Assembly: GCA_023242925.1 (NCBI GenBank)
Contig: CP096134.1
Location: 2,251,501 to 2,315,500, forward strand
DNA: 64,000 nt
DNA from: Hyphomonadaceae bacterium JAD_PAG50586_4
Lineage (GTDB): Bacteria; Pseudomonadota; Alphaproteobacteria; Caulobacterales; Aquidulcibacteraceae
Direction: 5' to 3'
A program made the position numbers and the translations under genes. Positions 26,413-36,479 of this stretch are shown here, one piece after another. The notes under the pieces were generated by a model. That model made no database searches. It saw nothing but the letters and a program-made list of their open reading frames with translations, and was not told the origin of the DNA. Positions within the stretch are counted from its first letter, which is position 1; every line of letters begins with the position of its first letter.

Positions 26413-27219
26413 TTACTCCGAGCGAAGAAACGCCGGGCGTGGGCCGTTCGAGAAACCTTCTGGGCCGGACTGCTCGCCGCCCTCAGCGCGCGGTTCCCGC
26501 GGTTCGCGGGGCTGACGTTCGCGGCGCGGGGGACGTTCGCCGCGTTCTTGGCGCTCAACACGTTCTGGGGCGGCTTCAGTGCGCTCAAATCGGGCTTCGC
26601 CGCCTTCTTCACGAGGCTCGCGCGGTTCACCACGGGCTTCGCGGGGCTCCTGCGCCTCACGCGGCTCACGATTGTCACGCTGCTCACCACCCTCTGGGCC
26701 ACCCTCGGAACGGAAACGGTTGCGGCGGCCGCGATTGTTGCGGCCACGGCGGAAATCGCCTTCACCGCCACGGTCACCACGATCAAATTGCTGTTGGCGT
26801 TCGCCTTGCGGGAAATCGGCGTTGGGCTGTTCGCCGCCGCTATCTGCACCTTGGGCTTCGGCCTCGCGGCCTTCACCCTCGCCGCCATCTTCGTCGCCTT
26901 CGTAATCGTTATCGAAGCGATCATTGTTCACTTGCTGCACCGGCATGGCCGGCTGCATCTGGCGGACGAGTCGAAAATAATGGTCAGCGTGCTGCATGTA
27001 ATTTTCGCTGAGCACACGGTCCCCAGAGGACGCTGCATCGCGGGCAAGCTGCAAATAGCGATCAAGGATCACGGAGGCGTTGCCGCGCACCTTACCACCC
27101 TCGGGCCCATTGCTCTCCATCGACCTATTGGGATGGTAGTTTCCACCACCGCCACCACCACCGCCGCCGTGGTGATGACCGCCGCCGGGCTTGCGACCGC
27201 GGCCTCGCTGACGCTTCAT
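26413..27219 (-). CDS. DUF4167 domain protein with disordered R/E-rich tail
   Basis: A 268-residue protein. A basic Gly-rich head (MKRQRGRGRKPGGG, then a run of nine glycines) precedes the conserved DUF4167 core: ESNGPEGGKVRGNASVILDRYLQLARDAASSGDRVLSENYMQHADHYFRLV. The remaining two thirds is disordered and built of Arg/Glu/Pro/Gly repeats (EPREAQEPREARGEPREPRE). DUF4167 follows prfA-prmC in many alphaproteobacteria, hinting at a translation or RNA-binding role, but none is established. ATG 27219 is chosen (a TTG precedes it); no clear ribosome binding site. The ATG overlaps the stop of a 5-codon frame, ATG ATG GTG CAG AAT TGA. Confidence 0.88.
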   Translation of the reverse strand: MKRQRGRGRKPGGGHHHGGGGGGGGGNYHPNRSMESNGPEGGKVRGNASVILDRYLQLARDAASSGDRVLSENYMQHADHYFRLVRQMQPAMPVQQVNNDRFDNDYEGDEDGGEGEGREAEAQGADSGGEQPNADFPQGERQQQFDRGDRGGEGDFRRGRNNRGRRNRFRSEGGPEGGEQRDNREPREAQEPREARGEPREPREEGGEARFERTEAAPERVERQERGERPPRRERQPREPREPRAEGGEQSGPEGFSNGPRPAFLRSE

Positions 27220-27509
27220 CAATTCTGCACCATCATGTTGTGGTCCGTTGTTATCGCTACCGGCGTTCGGCCCTTTGGACCTGCGCCGCGCGCGCTCGTT
27301 GTCTCGCTATTCGCCTGGCTCTGGGTATTTCGCCCGGCGATCGCGCCGCGTCCTATTCTGACCTCTTGCTGAGGAAGCCGCGGCGGCCTTAGGCGCGCCT
27401 GCCTGAAATCGCTGCCGGTTCAGCCCCTGAACCCCGCTGGCCATCGATTCCGACAACAAACGTAATGCCTGATCCGGAACGTTCCAAGGTCTTTTTCAGT
27501 GTCTGCCTC
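27220..27509. other. 290-base gap between prmC and DUF4167; nothing clear
   Basis: No gene, tRNA or strong terminator recognised. The strand upstream of DUF4167 is open for about 30 codons after a TAG with no ATG or GTG start, so an extended N terminus cannot be excluded. Confidence 0.4.
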
Positions 27510-28362
27510 TCATGACGCACGCTTTCCAGCGACAACGCGCGGAATACCGGCCAGGTCCAGGCGCGGTGTGCTTGTGATTAAACCCTGAGCTTCGGCGAAC
27601 GCCTGGACGGCCTCGGCCTGGCCCTTGCCGACCTCAAACGCGAAAGCGCCGGCCGGCGCGAGCAGCCTGGGTAGGTCGGCGATAATGCGGCGGTATGGGT
27701 CCAGCCCATCGGGACCGCCGTCCAGCGCAAGGCGCGGCTCCCATTTGGCGACCTCGGGCTCAAGTCCGTCGATATCGGTGCTGGGGATGTAGGGCGGGTT
27801 GGAGAGGATCAGGTCAAATTGGCCCTCTAGGCCGTCCGTCCAATTCCCCTGCCGAAGTGTGGCGCGATCGCTGAACCCCAGGCGTTCAGCGTTGGCGCGG
27901 GCGATCGTGAGGGCGGCTTGGCTGGCGTCGATGCCGACGCCGGTGGATTCGGGCCGCTCAGAGAGTACCGAAAGCAAAATTGCGCCGGAGCCGACGCCCA
28001 GGTCGAGCACGCGCGCGGGCCAGCCCTTCGGCAAGGTCTCCACCGCCACTTCGACAAGCAATTCCGTTTCCGGCCGTGGCGAGAGCACGTCGGCGTTCAC
28101 AGCAAAATCGAGTGTCCAAAATCCCTTGCGACCGAGAATGTGACCAATCGGTTCGCGCGCTTCGCGGCGACGCACAAATGCTTCCACAGCAGCGACTTGC
28201 TCTGCGCTGACGGGCCGACGCGGATCGGTGACGATATCGACACGGCCGACGCCGGCGCCGGCTTCGAGCAGCAAGCGCGCGTCTATCACCGGCGAGATCC
28301 ACACCCGCGGCTTCAAGACGGCGGCGTGCGTCTGTCCAGAGCGAAACCAGTGTTTCACTCAT
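27510..28362 (-). CDS. prmC: Peptide chain release factor N5-glutamine methyltransferase, frameshifted
   Basis: Methylates the Gln of the GGQ motif in release factors. Rossmann methyltransferase motifs [16 protein letters not shown] and the catalytic [12 protein letters not shown] are clear, with the N-terminal helical domain [18 protein letters not shown]. The proper start is ATG 28362 ([22 protein letters not shown]), an ATGA overlap with the prfA stop. The frame shifts at 28293-28299, where the coding strand reads GATCTCG. Removing one base gives [16 protein letters not shown] and a 283-residue protein. As assembled, the main frame seems to begin MKHWFRSG at 28358, which is not homologous. 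Likely a sequence error. Confidence 0.93.
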
Positions 28363-29444
28363 TCGTCGCTCTCAAGTGCTGCAAGTTTTTGAGCCTGATC
28401 TTCGGCGGCGAGGGCGTCGAGAATAGGATCGAGCGCGCCTTCAATCACCTCCGGCAGATTGTAGAGCGTAAGATTGATGCGGTGGTCGGTCACCCGACCT
28501 TGCGGGAAATTGTACGTGCGGATGCGCTCGGAACGATCACCAGAACCAATCTGGCCCTTGCGTTCCGCGGCGCGCGTGGCGTCGCGCATTTCGCGCTCAC
28601 GGTCATAGAGCTTGGTCTTCAGCATCATCATGCCCTGCGCGCGGTTTTGGTGCTGCGACTTCAATTGGCTGATGACGACGATGCCCGTCGGTAGGTGCGT
28701 GATGCGGACAGCGGAATCGGTCTTGTTCACGTGCTGACCGCCCGCTCCCGAAGAGCGCATCGTATCAATACGCAGATCCTTGTCGTCGATGACAATATCG
28801 ATGTCGCCTTCCGGCTGCGGCAGCACCGCGACAGTGGCGGCTGAGGTGTGAATGCGGCCTCCCGCTTCCGTTGCCGGCACACGTTGGACCCGGTGCACCC
28901 CGCTTTCGAAGCGCAAACGGCCGAACACGCCCTTGCCGGTGACGCTGGCGACCGCTTCCTTCACACCACCAATGCCGGTGTCCGAGATATCTTCGAGTTC
29001 AAAGCGCCAGCCGCGACGGCTTGCGTAGCGCTGATACATGCGCAGCAAATCACCCGCGAACAGCGCCGCCTCCTCGCCGCCGGTGCCGGCGCGGATTTCG
29101 AGCACGGCGGACGCGCTTTCGTCCTTGTCCTTTGGCGCGAGCAAAAGGAGCGCCGCAAGTTCAAGGCCCGGCAGGCGCGCGCGCACCTCCTCAATCTCGT
29201 GCTCGGTCATTGCTCGCATGTCGCGATCGCTCGTCTCGCGCAGCATGGTTTCGAGGTCAGCGATCTCGCTGCGCGCAGCCCGAACCGCCGCGATCGTATC
29301 GATGAGCGGCTTCAACTCGGCATGTTCTTGGCCGAGCTTTACGATCTCGGCGCCGTCAGTGGCGGCGCCTAGGCGCGCCTCGATACGCTCGAAGCGGTCA
29401 ACCGCCTGATCAAGGCGGCGTTCCAAACGCGCATAATCAGACAT
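28359..29444 (-). CDS. prfA: Peptide chain release factor 1
   Basis: RF1 recognises UAA and UAG and releases the nascent protein. 361 residues, full length. The N-terminal coiled coil leads to domain 2 with the codon-recognition tripeptide region and domain 3 with [21 protein letters not shown], containing the GGQ motif that PrmC methylates; [16 protein letters not shown] is typical of RF1. prmC is coupled through ATGA. Confidence 0.97.
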   Translation of the reverse strand: MSDYARLERRLDQAVDRFERIEARLGAATDGAEIVKLGQEHAELKPLIDTIAAVRAARSEIADLETMLRETSDRDMRAMTEHEIEEVRARLPGLELAALLLLAPKDKDESASAVLEIRAGTGGEEAALFAGDLLRMYQRYASRRGWRFELEDISDTGIGGVKEAVASVTGKGVFGRLRFESGVHRVQRVPATEAGGRIHTSAATVAVLPQPEGDIDIVIDDKDLRIDTMRSSGAGGQHVNKTDSAVRITHLPTGIVVISQLKSQHQNRAQGMMMLKTKLYDREREMRDATRAAERKGQIGSGDRSERIRTYNFPQGRVTDHRINLTLYNLPEVIEGALDPILDALAAEDQAQKLAALESDE

Positions 29445-29453
29445 GAAACTAAG

Positions 29454-29870
29454 CTACATCACTTCAGTGAAAATCTCGGCGATCACCGCCGTGATTTGCG
29501 GTTCGTCGAATGCGATCTCGCTTTGCGTACGCCGCAGATACGGCACGATCACTTCGACCGCGCTGCCGTTCGCCGCCTCGATATGAAAGCAAAGCGCGGC
29601 CGCGTCATCACTACGGGCGCGCCCGTCGAACACGAGGCCGGCGGCGATCAACCCGTTCTCTTGCTCGTCCTTGCGGAAACCCGCGATGAGTCCCGAGATG
29701 TGGTCCGCCGGTGCGGACTTCTCGATCGGCAGATCGACATTGGTGTGAATCTGCTCGCCGGTCTTGCGAATGCCCGCGCCAAACGGCGCGAAAGACGCGC
29801 CAGCCTTCAGCGCATTATGCGCTGTATCGAACAAATATTCGTACGTGTCCTGCAGGTGGCGCTGCAGCAT
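29454..29870 (-). CDS. Conserved hypothetical protein between ispG and prfA
   Basis: A 138-residue soluble protein: TYEYLFDTAHNALKAGASFAPFGAGI, ISGLIAGFRKDEQENGLIAAGLVFDGR, AVEVIVPYLRRTQSEIAFDEPQI. The mixed alpha/beta pattern suggests one compact domain; no catalytic motif or family was recognised. It begins 3 bases after the ispG stop and ends 9 bases before prfA, so it is part of that operon. Confidence 0.8.
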   Translation of the reverse strand: MLQRHLQDTYEYLFDTAHNALKAGASFAPFGAGIRKTGEQIHTNVDLPIEKSAPADHISGLIAGFRKDEQENGLIAAGLVFDGRARSDDAAALCFHIEAANGSAVEVIVPYLRRTQSEIAFDEPQITAVIAEIFTEVM

Positions 29871-29873
29871 CGC

Positions 29874-31010
29874 TCAATCCTTCGCCGGTGCGTTCGCACG
29901 GATCGTCTGCGCCCGGTCTTCAACCAAACCAACGATATGGTCGATCATCTCGGCATTGTCGACCTTATGGTCCTGCTTGCCCGCGACATAGACCATACCG
30001 GCGCCCTTGCCGCCGCCGGTGAAGCCAAGATCGGTCATCAGCGCCTCGCCAGGGCCATTCACGACGCAGCCGATGATGGAAAGTGTGATGGGCTCGGCGA
30101 TGTGGGCCAGGCGCGCTTCAAGCTCGTCCACCGTCTTGATGACGTTAAAGCCCTGCCGTGCGCACGAGGGGCACGCGATGATGGTGACGCCGCGCTGGCG
30201 CAGACCCATCGATTTGAGCAGGTCGTTGCCGACCTTGATCTCTTCCACTGGATCGGCGGCGAGCGAGATGCGGATCGTGTCGCCAATGCCGGCCCAGAGC
30301 AGTGAGCCCATGGCGATTGACGATTTCACCGTGCCCGCCCGCAGCGCCCCAGCTTCAGTCACGCCAAGATGCAAAGGTGCGTCGGTGGCTTCTGCGAGCG
30401 CTTGATAGGCGGCGACGGTCAAAAACACGTCGGAGGCTTTCACGCTGATCTTGTATTCGCGAAAATCATGCTCTTCGAGCAGCGCCGCATGAAAGAGCGC
30501 GCTCTCCACCATCGCTTCGGGGCACGGCTCGCCGTACTTTTCGAGGAGATGTTGTTCGAGGGAGCCTGCGTTGACGCCGATGCGGATCGAGCAGCCATGA
30601 TCTTTCGCGGCTTGAACCACTTCCTTCACGCGCTGGGCGTTGCCGATATTGCCGGGATTAATGCGCAAGCAAGCAGCGCCCGCGGCGGCGGCTTCGATGG
30701 CGCGGCGATAGTGAAAATGGATGTCCGCGACCAAAGGCACTTTGGCTTCGCGCGCGATCTTGGCGAAAGCGGCGGTTGAATCCTCGTCTGGGCACGAGAC
30801 GCGGACGATGTCGGCGCCGGCGTCTTCCAATTGGCGGATCTGGTTGATCGTGGCCGCCGCGTCGGACGTCAGCGTATTGGTCATGGATTGGACCGCGATC
30901 GGGGCGTCGCCGCCGATCTCGACACTGCCCACGCGGATTTTGCGCGAGCGCCGGCGTTCTATCCGCCGCCAGGGGCGAATGTGGTGCAGGTCGCCAGCTG
31001 CGCCGTCCAT
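29874..31010 (-). CDS. ispG: 4-hydroxy-3-methylbut-2-en-1-yl diphosphate synthase
   Basis: Penultimate step of the MEP isoprenoid pathway: reductive opening of MEcPP to HMBPP using a [4Fe-4S] cluster. 378 residues. Motifs [44 protein letters not shown] and [10 protein letters not shown]; the cluster cysteines are in [10 protein letters not shown] and [15 protein letters not shown] 31010 gives a slightly long N terminus ([20 protein letters not shown]). Located downstream of rodZ, a common alphaproteobacterial order. Confidence 0.96.
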   Translation of the reverse strand: MDGAAGDLHHIRPWRRIERRRSRKIRVGSVEIGGDAPIAVQSMTNTLTSDAAATINQIRQLEDAGADIVRVSCPDEDSTAAFAKIAREAKVPLVADIHFHYRRAIEAAAAGAACLRINPGNIGNAQRVKEVVQAAKDHGCSIRIGVNAGSLEQHLLEKYGEPCPEAMVESALFHAALLEEHDFREYKISVKASDVFLTVAAYQALAEATDAPLHLGVTEAGALRAGTVKSSIAMGSLLWAGIGDTIRISLAADPVEEIKVGNDLLKSMGLRQRGVTIIACPSCARQGFNVIKTVDELEARLAHIAEPITLSIIGCVVNGPGEALMTDLGFTGGGKGAGMVYVAGKQDHKVDNAEMIDHIVGLVEDRAQTIRANAPAKD

Positions 31011-31079
31011 GAGAGCTGATCCTTTCCAGCCGGAGATAGCGCGCCTGGGGCGCGTCTAACAGTCCTGTCGGCTGCGGCT

Positions 31080-31910
31080 TTAGCTGCGCGGGGTGATCAA
31101 TTGAGCTTGGGCCAGCGGCTGAATGTCGTCGATCGAGCGGCCAAGCACGGGCATGCCCGCGGTTCCCAATAGACCCGCCGACGCGCCGTTTACGTAAAGC
31201 TCAAAGGCGCCGCCGTCTCGGGCGTGGAGGGTCCAGCCTGGGCTTGGGTCAGGGCGGTACACGTCGCCCGGCTGCAGGGTCCGGGAAAGAAACACGGTTC
31301 CATCGGGGCCCCGGGCTTCCAGCCAGCCTTCCGTTACCGCGCGAATTTCGACCACGCGCGCGGTCACAGCCCCCGTCGAGGCAGGTGTGCCCGCAACGCT
31401 CGGCCCGCTCATGTTGGGCGCTTCCGCAGCTTGCTCGCCATCGCCTTGTCCGATGGCGCGCCACCCGACGAAGAGCGCTGCGACCACAACTAAGCCAGCG
31501 GCGGCCAGCCAAGGGCGCTCACGGCGCGGCTTAGAGGTCGGGTTACGGACCTGCTTTTGGGCGTCCTCGCGGGTCAGCGCGGATTCGTCCTGGAATTGGT
31601 CAATGATGGCCTTTTCGTCGATGCCGAGCTCGCGCGCATACGAACGCAAGAACGCCAGCGCATAGGCTTTGCCCGGCAGCAGCTTCACATTCATGTCCTC
31701 GAGCGCTTCGAGGAATTCACGGCGTATGCGGATGCGATCGGCGACTTCGTCCAGCGTCCAGCCGCGTTGTCGGCGCGCTTCCGAAAGCTTGCGCCCCGCG
31801 CGCCAAGCTGGATCGAGCTGCGGCGGCGGTCCGGGCGGCGTTTGCCGCTGCGCGCGACCTTCGACCGTTTCGGTCGCCGATTGCGGATCGGTGGGCGTTG
31901 GCTGCAGCAT
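31080..31910 (-). CDS. rodZ: RodZ-like cell-shape protein (HTH, membrane segment, DUF4115)
   Basis: A 276-residue protein. The N-terminal cytoplasmic helix-turn-helix (about residues 35-100: GRKLSEARRQRGWTLDEVADRIRIRREFLEALED) binds MreB in RodZ. One membrane segment follows (PWLAAAGLVVVAALFVGWRAIG), then a periplasmic DUF4115 domain (VVEIRAVTEGWLEARGPDGTVFLSRTLQPGDVYRPDPSPGWTL). It sits 69 bases upstream of ispG, the usual partner gene. Confidence 0.92.
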   Translation of the reverse strand: MLQPTPTDPQSATETVEGRAQRQTPPGPPPQLDPAWRAGRKLSEARRQRGWTLDEVADRIRIRREFLEALEDMNVKLLPGKAYALAFLRSYARELGIDEKAIIDQFQDESALTREDAQKQVRNPTSKPRRERPWLAAAGLVVVAALFVGWRAIGQGDGEQAAEAPNMSGPSVAGTPASTGAVTARVVEIRAVTEGWLEARGPDGTVFLSRTLQPGDVYRPDPSPGWTLHARDGGAFELYVNGASAGLLGTAGMPVLGRSIDDIQPLAQAQLITPRS

Positions 31911-32019
31911 TATCTCGACGGCCCCTCCTCAGAGACCATACGTATTAGAAGGCAAATTTTGCGCCATTGTTAAAGCCTAATCGCGAATCGAGAGCGGCTC
32001 AACGGCGTTAACAGCCCGA

Positions 32020-34284
32020 TCACAGCGCCCAGGCGTTCGCCGCTGCGATAGATGTGAGTTCTGCGCGCACGGACGGCAAGTCCGAGTGCAGCAACGGCGC
32101 GATCGCTTCGGCCGCCGCGCGCGCATTGAGCGTCAGCACGAGACGTTTCACCGGCCCAACGCCGGAGGCCGGCATCGAGAGGCGGCGATAGCCTAACGCT
32201 GTGAACGCCATCGCTTCCAATGGACGTCCCGCCGCTTCGCCGCAGATCGAGATTTGCAGGTTTGCCGCATCCGCATCTTCGCGGATTTGCTTCAGCAGGC
32301 GCAGCGCCGGCGGGCTCAGAATGTCGTAGCGATCCGAGACGCGCGCATTGCCCCGATCGGCGGCGAAGAAATACTGCATCAGGTCGTTGGTGCCGATCGA
32401 TAGAAAATCTGCACGGCCCTTGAGCGCTGGAATGCTCCAGGCCAGAGCTGGCGCCTCCACCATCACGCCAACCTCAACCTGGGCCGGCATTTGGCGGCCG
32501 TGCTTTTCGGCCCATTCCAGTTCGCGGTCCACAAGCGCGCGCGCGGCGTTGAATTCGCTGACCAGCGTGACCAGCGGAAACATGACGCGCAGGCGACGGC
32601 CGGCGGCGGCGCTGATCAGGGCGCGGAGCTGGTAGCGCAGCAGCGCCGGGCGATCGAGGCCGATGCGGACGGCGCGCCATCCAAGGGCTGGGTTCTCTTC
32701 GCGTTCGGCGGTCACGTATGGGAGCACCTTGTCGCCGCCCAGATCGAGGGTGCGGAAGGTGACGGGGCGTTGGTCCGCCGTTTCCAGCACGTCGCGATAG
32801 AGCAGCGTCTGGCTCTCAAGCCGCGGCAGCGTCTCGGAGACCATGAACTGAAACTCGGTGCGGAAAAGGCCGATGCCCTCGGCCCCGACTTCATCGAGGT
32901 GGTGCACATCGAGCGCCAGGCCCGCGTTCAGCAGCAACGTCATGCGCTCGCCATCCTGGGTGACGGCAGGCGTGTCCTTGGTGCGGGCGAATTCCGCCGC
33001 GCGCGCGGTGCGAAATTGGATGCGCTCTTGATAGGCGGAGACCACCGCCTCTTCGGGACGCAAGCGGACCTCGCCGCGTTCACCGTCAAGAATAATGGAA
33101 TCGCCCGCTTCGACGCGGGAGAGCAGGCCCGGCAGCAGGCCCACCATCGGGATACCCAGCGCGCGGGCGACGATCGCGGCGTGGGCGGTGGCCCCGCCCT
33201 CTTCGAGCGCCAAGCCCTTCAGACGTTCAGCGCCGTAGTCCAGCAATTCCGCGGGTCCAAGTTCACGCGCGACCAATACGGCGTCGCCGGGCATTTCCTG
33301 TTTGGCGGCGCCATCTACGCCGGCAAGCGCGCGGAGAAGTCGGTTATCGAGGTCCTCGAGGTCATGCAGACGTTCGCGTAGATACGGATCGCGCGTTTTG
33401 TTGAACTTCGCCCGGTGCTCGCCACGGATACGCTCAACGGCCGCATCCGCCGAGAGGCCGGCGCGAACGCCGTGCTTTAATTTGGTCTCCCAGCTCGGGT
33501 CGTTCGCAAGCATGAGAAACATCTCCAGCACTTCGCGAGAAACACCGGAAATGCGACCAGGATCGCCTTCCAGCATTTCTTGAAGCGTGGTGCGGATTTG
33601 GAGGAGTGCTGCATCAAGGCGCTGCTCTTCCTTGACCGGATCGTCAGCAATGACGCGGCCGAGCGGCGCGTGCGGCTCGTGCAACACGACGGTGCCGATG
33701 GCTAAGCCATCCGAGAACGCACGACCGTTCAGCAATTCCGGGCGGCTGGCGCGGGCTTCGACGTCGGCCAACCCAGAGAGGTCGCCAAACGCGCCTGAGG
33801 CGACCATTTCGGCCAGCACCATGGCTATGGTCTGCAACGCCTCAACTTCGTCTTCGCCATAGACGCGCGAGGCGCGGTTTTGCACGACGAGCACGCCGAA
33901 GGTGCGCTCGGAACGGACGATCGGCACGCCGAGGAAGGCGTTGTAGGGGTCTTCGCCAGTTTCGGGGCGATACGAGAAACGCTCGTGATGGGGCGCGTCA
34001 GCAATGTTGAGCGGTTGCGCAGTTTCCGCGACCAAGCCGACCAGACCTTCGCCATGCTTTAGCCGGGTGCGGTGCACGGCCTCCGGCTTTAGACCTTCAG
34101 TGGCGAAGAGTTCGTGGACCGCGCCGCGCGTCAGATAAATCGAGCACACGTCGGCTACCATGGTCGATGCAATCATCGCCACGAGGCGGTCGAGGCGCTC
34201 CTGCGCCAACCCACCAGTCTCCATGATCTCCCGCAACTTGCGCAGAAGTATCCGGGACCCGCCGATATTTGCCGGACCAGCCAT
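32020..34284 (-). CDS. ptsP: Phosphoenolpyruvate-protein phosphotransferase PtsP (EI-Ntr)
   Basis: First enzyme of the nitrogen PTS, which passes phosphate from PEP to NPr and then PtsN. 754 residues. An N-terminal GAF domain (residues 15-170, LDRLVAMIASTMVADVCSIYLTR) is followed by the EI body: active-site His in LEEGGATAHAAIVARALGIP, PEP-binding EGIGLFRTEFQFM and VFRTLDLGGDKVLPY, and FLSIGTNDLMQYFFAADRGN with ICGEAAG. In alphaproteobacteria the GAF domain senses glutamine. Adjacent to lysC, the normal order. Confidence 0.96.
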   Translation of the reverse strand: MAGPANIGGSRILLRKLREIMETGGLAQERLDRLVAMIASTMVADVCSIYLTRGAVHELFATEGLKPEAVHRTRLKHGEGLVGLVAETAQPLNIADAPHHERFSYRPETGEDPYNAFLGVPIVRSERTFGVLVVQNRASRVYGEDEVEALQTIAMVLAEMVASGAFGDLSGLADVEARASRPELLNGRAFSDGLAIGTVVLHEPHAPLGRVIADDPVKEEQRLDAALLQIRTTLQEMLEGDPGRISGVSREVLEMFLMLANDPSWETKLKHGVRAGLSADAAVERIRGEHRAKFNKTRDPYLRERLHDLEDLDNRLLRALAGVDGAAKQEMPGDAVLVARELGPAELLDYGAERLKGLALEEGGATAHAAIVARALGIPMVGLLPGLLSRVEAGDSIILDGERGEVRLRPEEAVVSAYQERIQFRTARAAEFARTKDTPAVTQDGERMTLLLNAGLALDVHHLDEVGAEGIGLFRTEFQFMVSETLPRLESQTLLYRDVLETADQRPVTFRTLDLGGDKVLPYVTAEREENPALGWRAVRIGLDRPALLRYQLRALISAAAGRRLRVMFPLVTLVSEFNAARALVDRELEWAEKHGRQMPAQVEVGVMVEAPALAWSIPALKGRADFLSIGTNDLMQYFFAADRGNARVSDRYDILSPPALRLLKQIREDADAANLQISICGEAAGRPLEAMAFTALGYRRLSMPASGVGPVKRLVLTLNARAAAEAIAPLLHSDLPSVRAELTSIAAANAWAL

Positions 34285-34322
34285 CGCGATCCGCGCTTCC
34301 TCCGTTTTTCACGGGCGCCGCT

Positions 34323-35585
34323 TTACGCGGCGTCCAGACCATAGGCCGTGTGCAGAGCTCTTACCGCAAGTTCCGTATAAGCGGCGTCGATCAACACGGA
34401 GATTTTGATCTCCGAAGTGGCGATCGCCTCGATATTGATGCCCTTTTGCGCAAGTGCAGCGAACATGGTTTTCGCCACGCCCACCTGCGAGCGCATACCG
34501 ATGCCTATAACGGAGACTTTGGCCACATCGCGACGGATATGGATTTCGTCCACGCCAATTTTCGCCTTGATCGCCTCGATCGTTTCGGCTGCGCGACCAG
34601 CTTCACGTTCTGGGCAGGTGAACAAGATGTTTTGACGACCTTCCTGGCGCGCTTCGCTTTGGACGATCATATCTACATTGATGTTGCCGTTGGCGAGCGC
34701 ATCGAAAATCTCGGCGGCGACGCCTGGATGGTCTTCGACGCCCAACAGCGTGACCTTCGCCTCGTCGCGCGAATAGGCGACACCGGAAACAACCTGCTTT
34801 TCCACGATCTCTTCCTCGGGACAAACCAATGTGCCGGGGTTCGGTTCACCCGGCTCAACAAAACTCGACAACACGCGCACCGGCACACGATGCGCGAAGG
34901 CCAATTCAACGGAGCGCGTCTGCAGCACCTTGGCGCCGAGCGAGGCCATCTCCAGCATTTCTTCGTAGGAAATTTTCTCCAGCCGCTGCGCCTTCGGCAC
35001 GATGCGCGGATCGGTCGTGTAAACGCCGTCGACGTCCGTGTAGATGTCGCAGCGTTCTGCTTTCAATGCAGCCGCAACCGCCACCGCTGAAGTGTCAGAA
35101 CCGCCGCGGCCGAGCGTTGTGATGCGGTCGTCATCGGTGACGCCTTGAAAGCCCGGAATCACTGCAACCACGCCCGCATCCATCGAGGCGCCGAGTTCGC
35201 TCTCCTCGATCTCGCAGATGCGCGCCTTCGCGTGCGCGTCATCGGTGCGGAACGGGATCTGCCAATTTTGCCACGAGCGTGCAGGGATGCCGATGCGGCG
35301 CAGCGCGAGTGCAAGCAAGCCCGTCGTCACCTGTTCGCCGGTAGAGACGATTACGTCGTACTCGTCATTGAAATCTTTGGCCGGCAGCCCGCCGCCGTTC
35401 GGCGTCTCGCCAGCGGACGCGCGCGCCAACCCGACTAAACGGTCAGTCTCACCCGACATCGCGGAGACAACGACAGCCAGCCCACGTCCCGGTTTTCGTT
35501 CGGCGGCGACAATGCGCGCAACACGCGCAATGCGCTCCACGTCGCCCACGGACGTGCCGCCAAACTTCATCACCAAACGAGACAT
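34323..35585 (-). CDS. lysC: Aspartate kinase
   Basis: Phosphorylates aspartate, the first step to lysine, threonine and methionine. 420 residues. N-terminal kinase motif MKFGGTSVGDVERI, then LGRGGSDTSAVAVAAAL and DVDGVYTTDPRIVP; C-terminal paired ACT domains (VTLLGVEDHPGVAAEIFDALA; VSVIGIGMRSQVGVAKTMFAAL) that bind lysine or threonine for feedback. 38 bases separate it from ptsP. Confidence 0.97.
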   Translation of the reverse strand: MSRLVMKFGGTSVGDVERIARVARIVAAERKPGRGLAVVVSAMSGETDRLVGLARASAGETPNGGGLPAKDFNDEYDVIVSTGEQVTTGLLALALRRIGIPARSWQNWQIPFRTDDAHAKARICEIEESELGASMDAGVVAVIPGFQGVTDDDRITTLGRGGSDTSAVAVAAALKAERCDIYTDVDGVYTTDPRIVPKAQRLEKISYEEMLEMASLGAKVLQTRSVELAFAHRVPVRVLSSFVEPGEPNPGTLVCPEEEIVEKQVVSGVAYSRDEAKVTLLGVEDHPGVAAEIFDALANGNINVDMIVQSEARQEGRQNILFTCPEREAGRAAETIEAIKAKIGVDEIHIRRDVAKVSVIGIGMRSQVGVAKTMFAALAQKGINIEAIATSEIKISVLIDAAYTELAVRALHTAYGLDAA

Positions 35586-35716
35586 ACGAGCTTTGCCGGT
35601 TCGAAAATTAGATCCTGTGCGAGTCGGCCGGCGGCCGTTCGCGGCCGGGCATTAGCATGCTCCGCTGCGACGCGATACCGCTTGACCGCCGCAGGCGCGG
35701 GGCCGATTTCAGGCGC

Positions 35717-36439
35717 ATGGCTTCGACAACGCTCGACCCGGCGGAAATCGCAAAATTTGGCGCTTTGGCAGCCGAATGGTGGAATCCGAAAGGACCGTTC
35801 GGGGCGCTGCATCGGCTCAATCCGGTGCGGCTCCAATTCATCCGCGATACCGTCACGCGGCATTTCGAGACCAAGGGCGTAAGACCCCTCACCGGCCTTT
35901 CCGTGCTCGATCTCGGCTGCGGCGGCGGCCTCGTTTCCGCGCCACTCGCGCGCATGGGTGGACGCGTGACCGGCGTGGATGCAGCGCCAGAGGCAATTGG
36001 CGCGGCGCGGGCGTATGCGCAGAGCGCTTCGCTCGACATCGATTTTCAGAACACGAGCGGCGAAGCATTGGTCGAAGCTGGCGCGCAATTTGATCTGGTG
36101 ACGGCTCTAGAGATTGTTGAGCACGTCGCGGACGTGAATGCGTTTCTTGAAGCGGCCGAGGCGCTCGTGAAGCCCGGAGGCTTGCTGATCCTCTCGACCA
36201 TCAATCGCACGACGAAAGCGCGCGCACTTGCGATCGTCGGCGCCGAGCGCATCCTGCAATGGGCGCCGGAGGGTGCGCACGAATACGACAAGCTGGTGAA
36301 ACCCGATGAAATCCGCGCGGGCGCTTCGGGCATTCGCTGGAATGAGCCTGTTGGCGTCACGTATCAGCCGCTTGGCGCTGGCTGGGCGCTCTCCAGCGAC
36401 ACCGGCGTCAATTACATGATGGCCGGCGCGAAGCCATGA
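35717..36439 (+). CDS. ubiG: Bifunctional ubiquinone O-methyltransferase UbiG
   Basis: SAM-dependent enzyme for both O-methylations in ubiquinone synthesis. 240 residues. EWWNPKGPFGALHRLNPVRLQFIRD is diagnostic of UbiG; the SAM site is VLDLGCGGGLVSAPLARMGGRVTGVD, with VTALEIVEHVADV and STINRTTKARALAIVGAERIL. Start ATG 35717 (MASTTLDPAEIAKFG); the frame is open 20 codons further upstream but that part is not conserved. Divergent from lysC and closed by a terminator. Confidence 0.96.
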   Translation: MASTTLDPAEIAKFGALAAEWWNPKGPFGALHRLNPVRLQFIRDTVTRHFETKGVRPLTGLSVLDLGCGGGLVSAPLARMGGRVTGVDAAPEAIGAARAYAQSASLDIDFQNTSGEALVEAGAQFDLVTALEIVEHVADVNAFLEAAEALVKPGGLLILSTINRTTKARALAIVGAERILQWAPEGAHEYDKLVKPDEIRAGASGIRWNEPVGVTYQPLGAGWALSSDTGVNYMMAGAKP

Positions 36440-36444
36440 TATGA

Positions 36445-36474
36445 AAAGCCCCGGACTTCAAGGTCCGGGGCTTT
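36445..36474. terminator. Bidirectional intrinsic terminator after ubiG
   Basis: A 12-bp stem AAAGCCCCGGAC / GTCCGGGGCTTT with a short loop, flanked by A and T tracts. It lies between convergent ubiG and the amidohydrolase gene and serves both directions. Confidence 0.9.
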
Positions 36475-36479
36475 GTCGT

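Noticed and set aside
26221-27372. A 383-codon plus-strand frame looking like a membrane protein
   Set aside because: It is the antisense of the Arg/Glu/Gly-rich DUF4167 gene, whose codons read as hydrophobic residues in reverse; no ribosome binding site.
27510-28358. prmC beginning at MKHWFRSG
   Set aside because: The first about 23 residues are out of frame; homology and the ATGA overlap with prfA favour ATG 28362 with a one-base correction.
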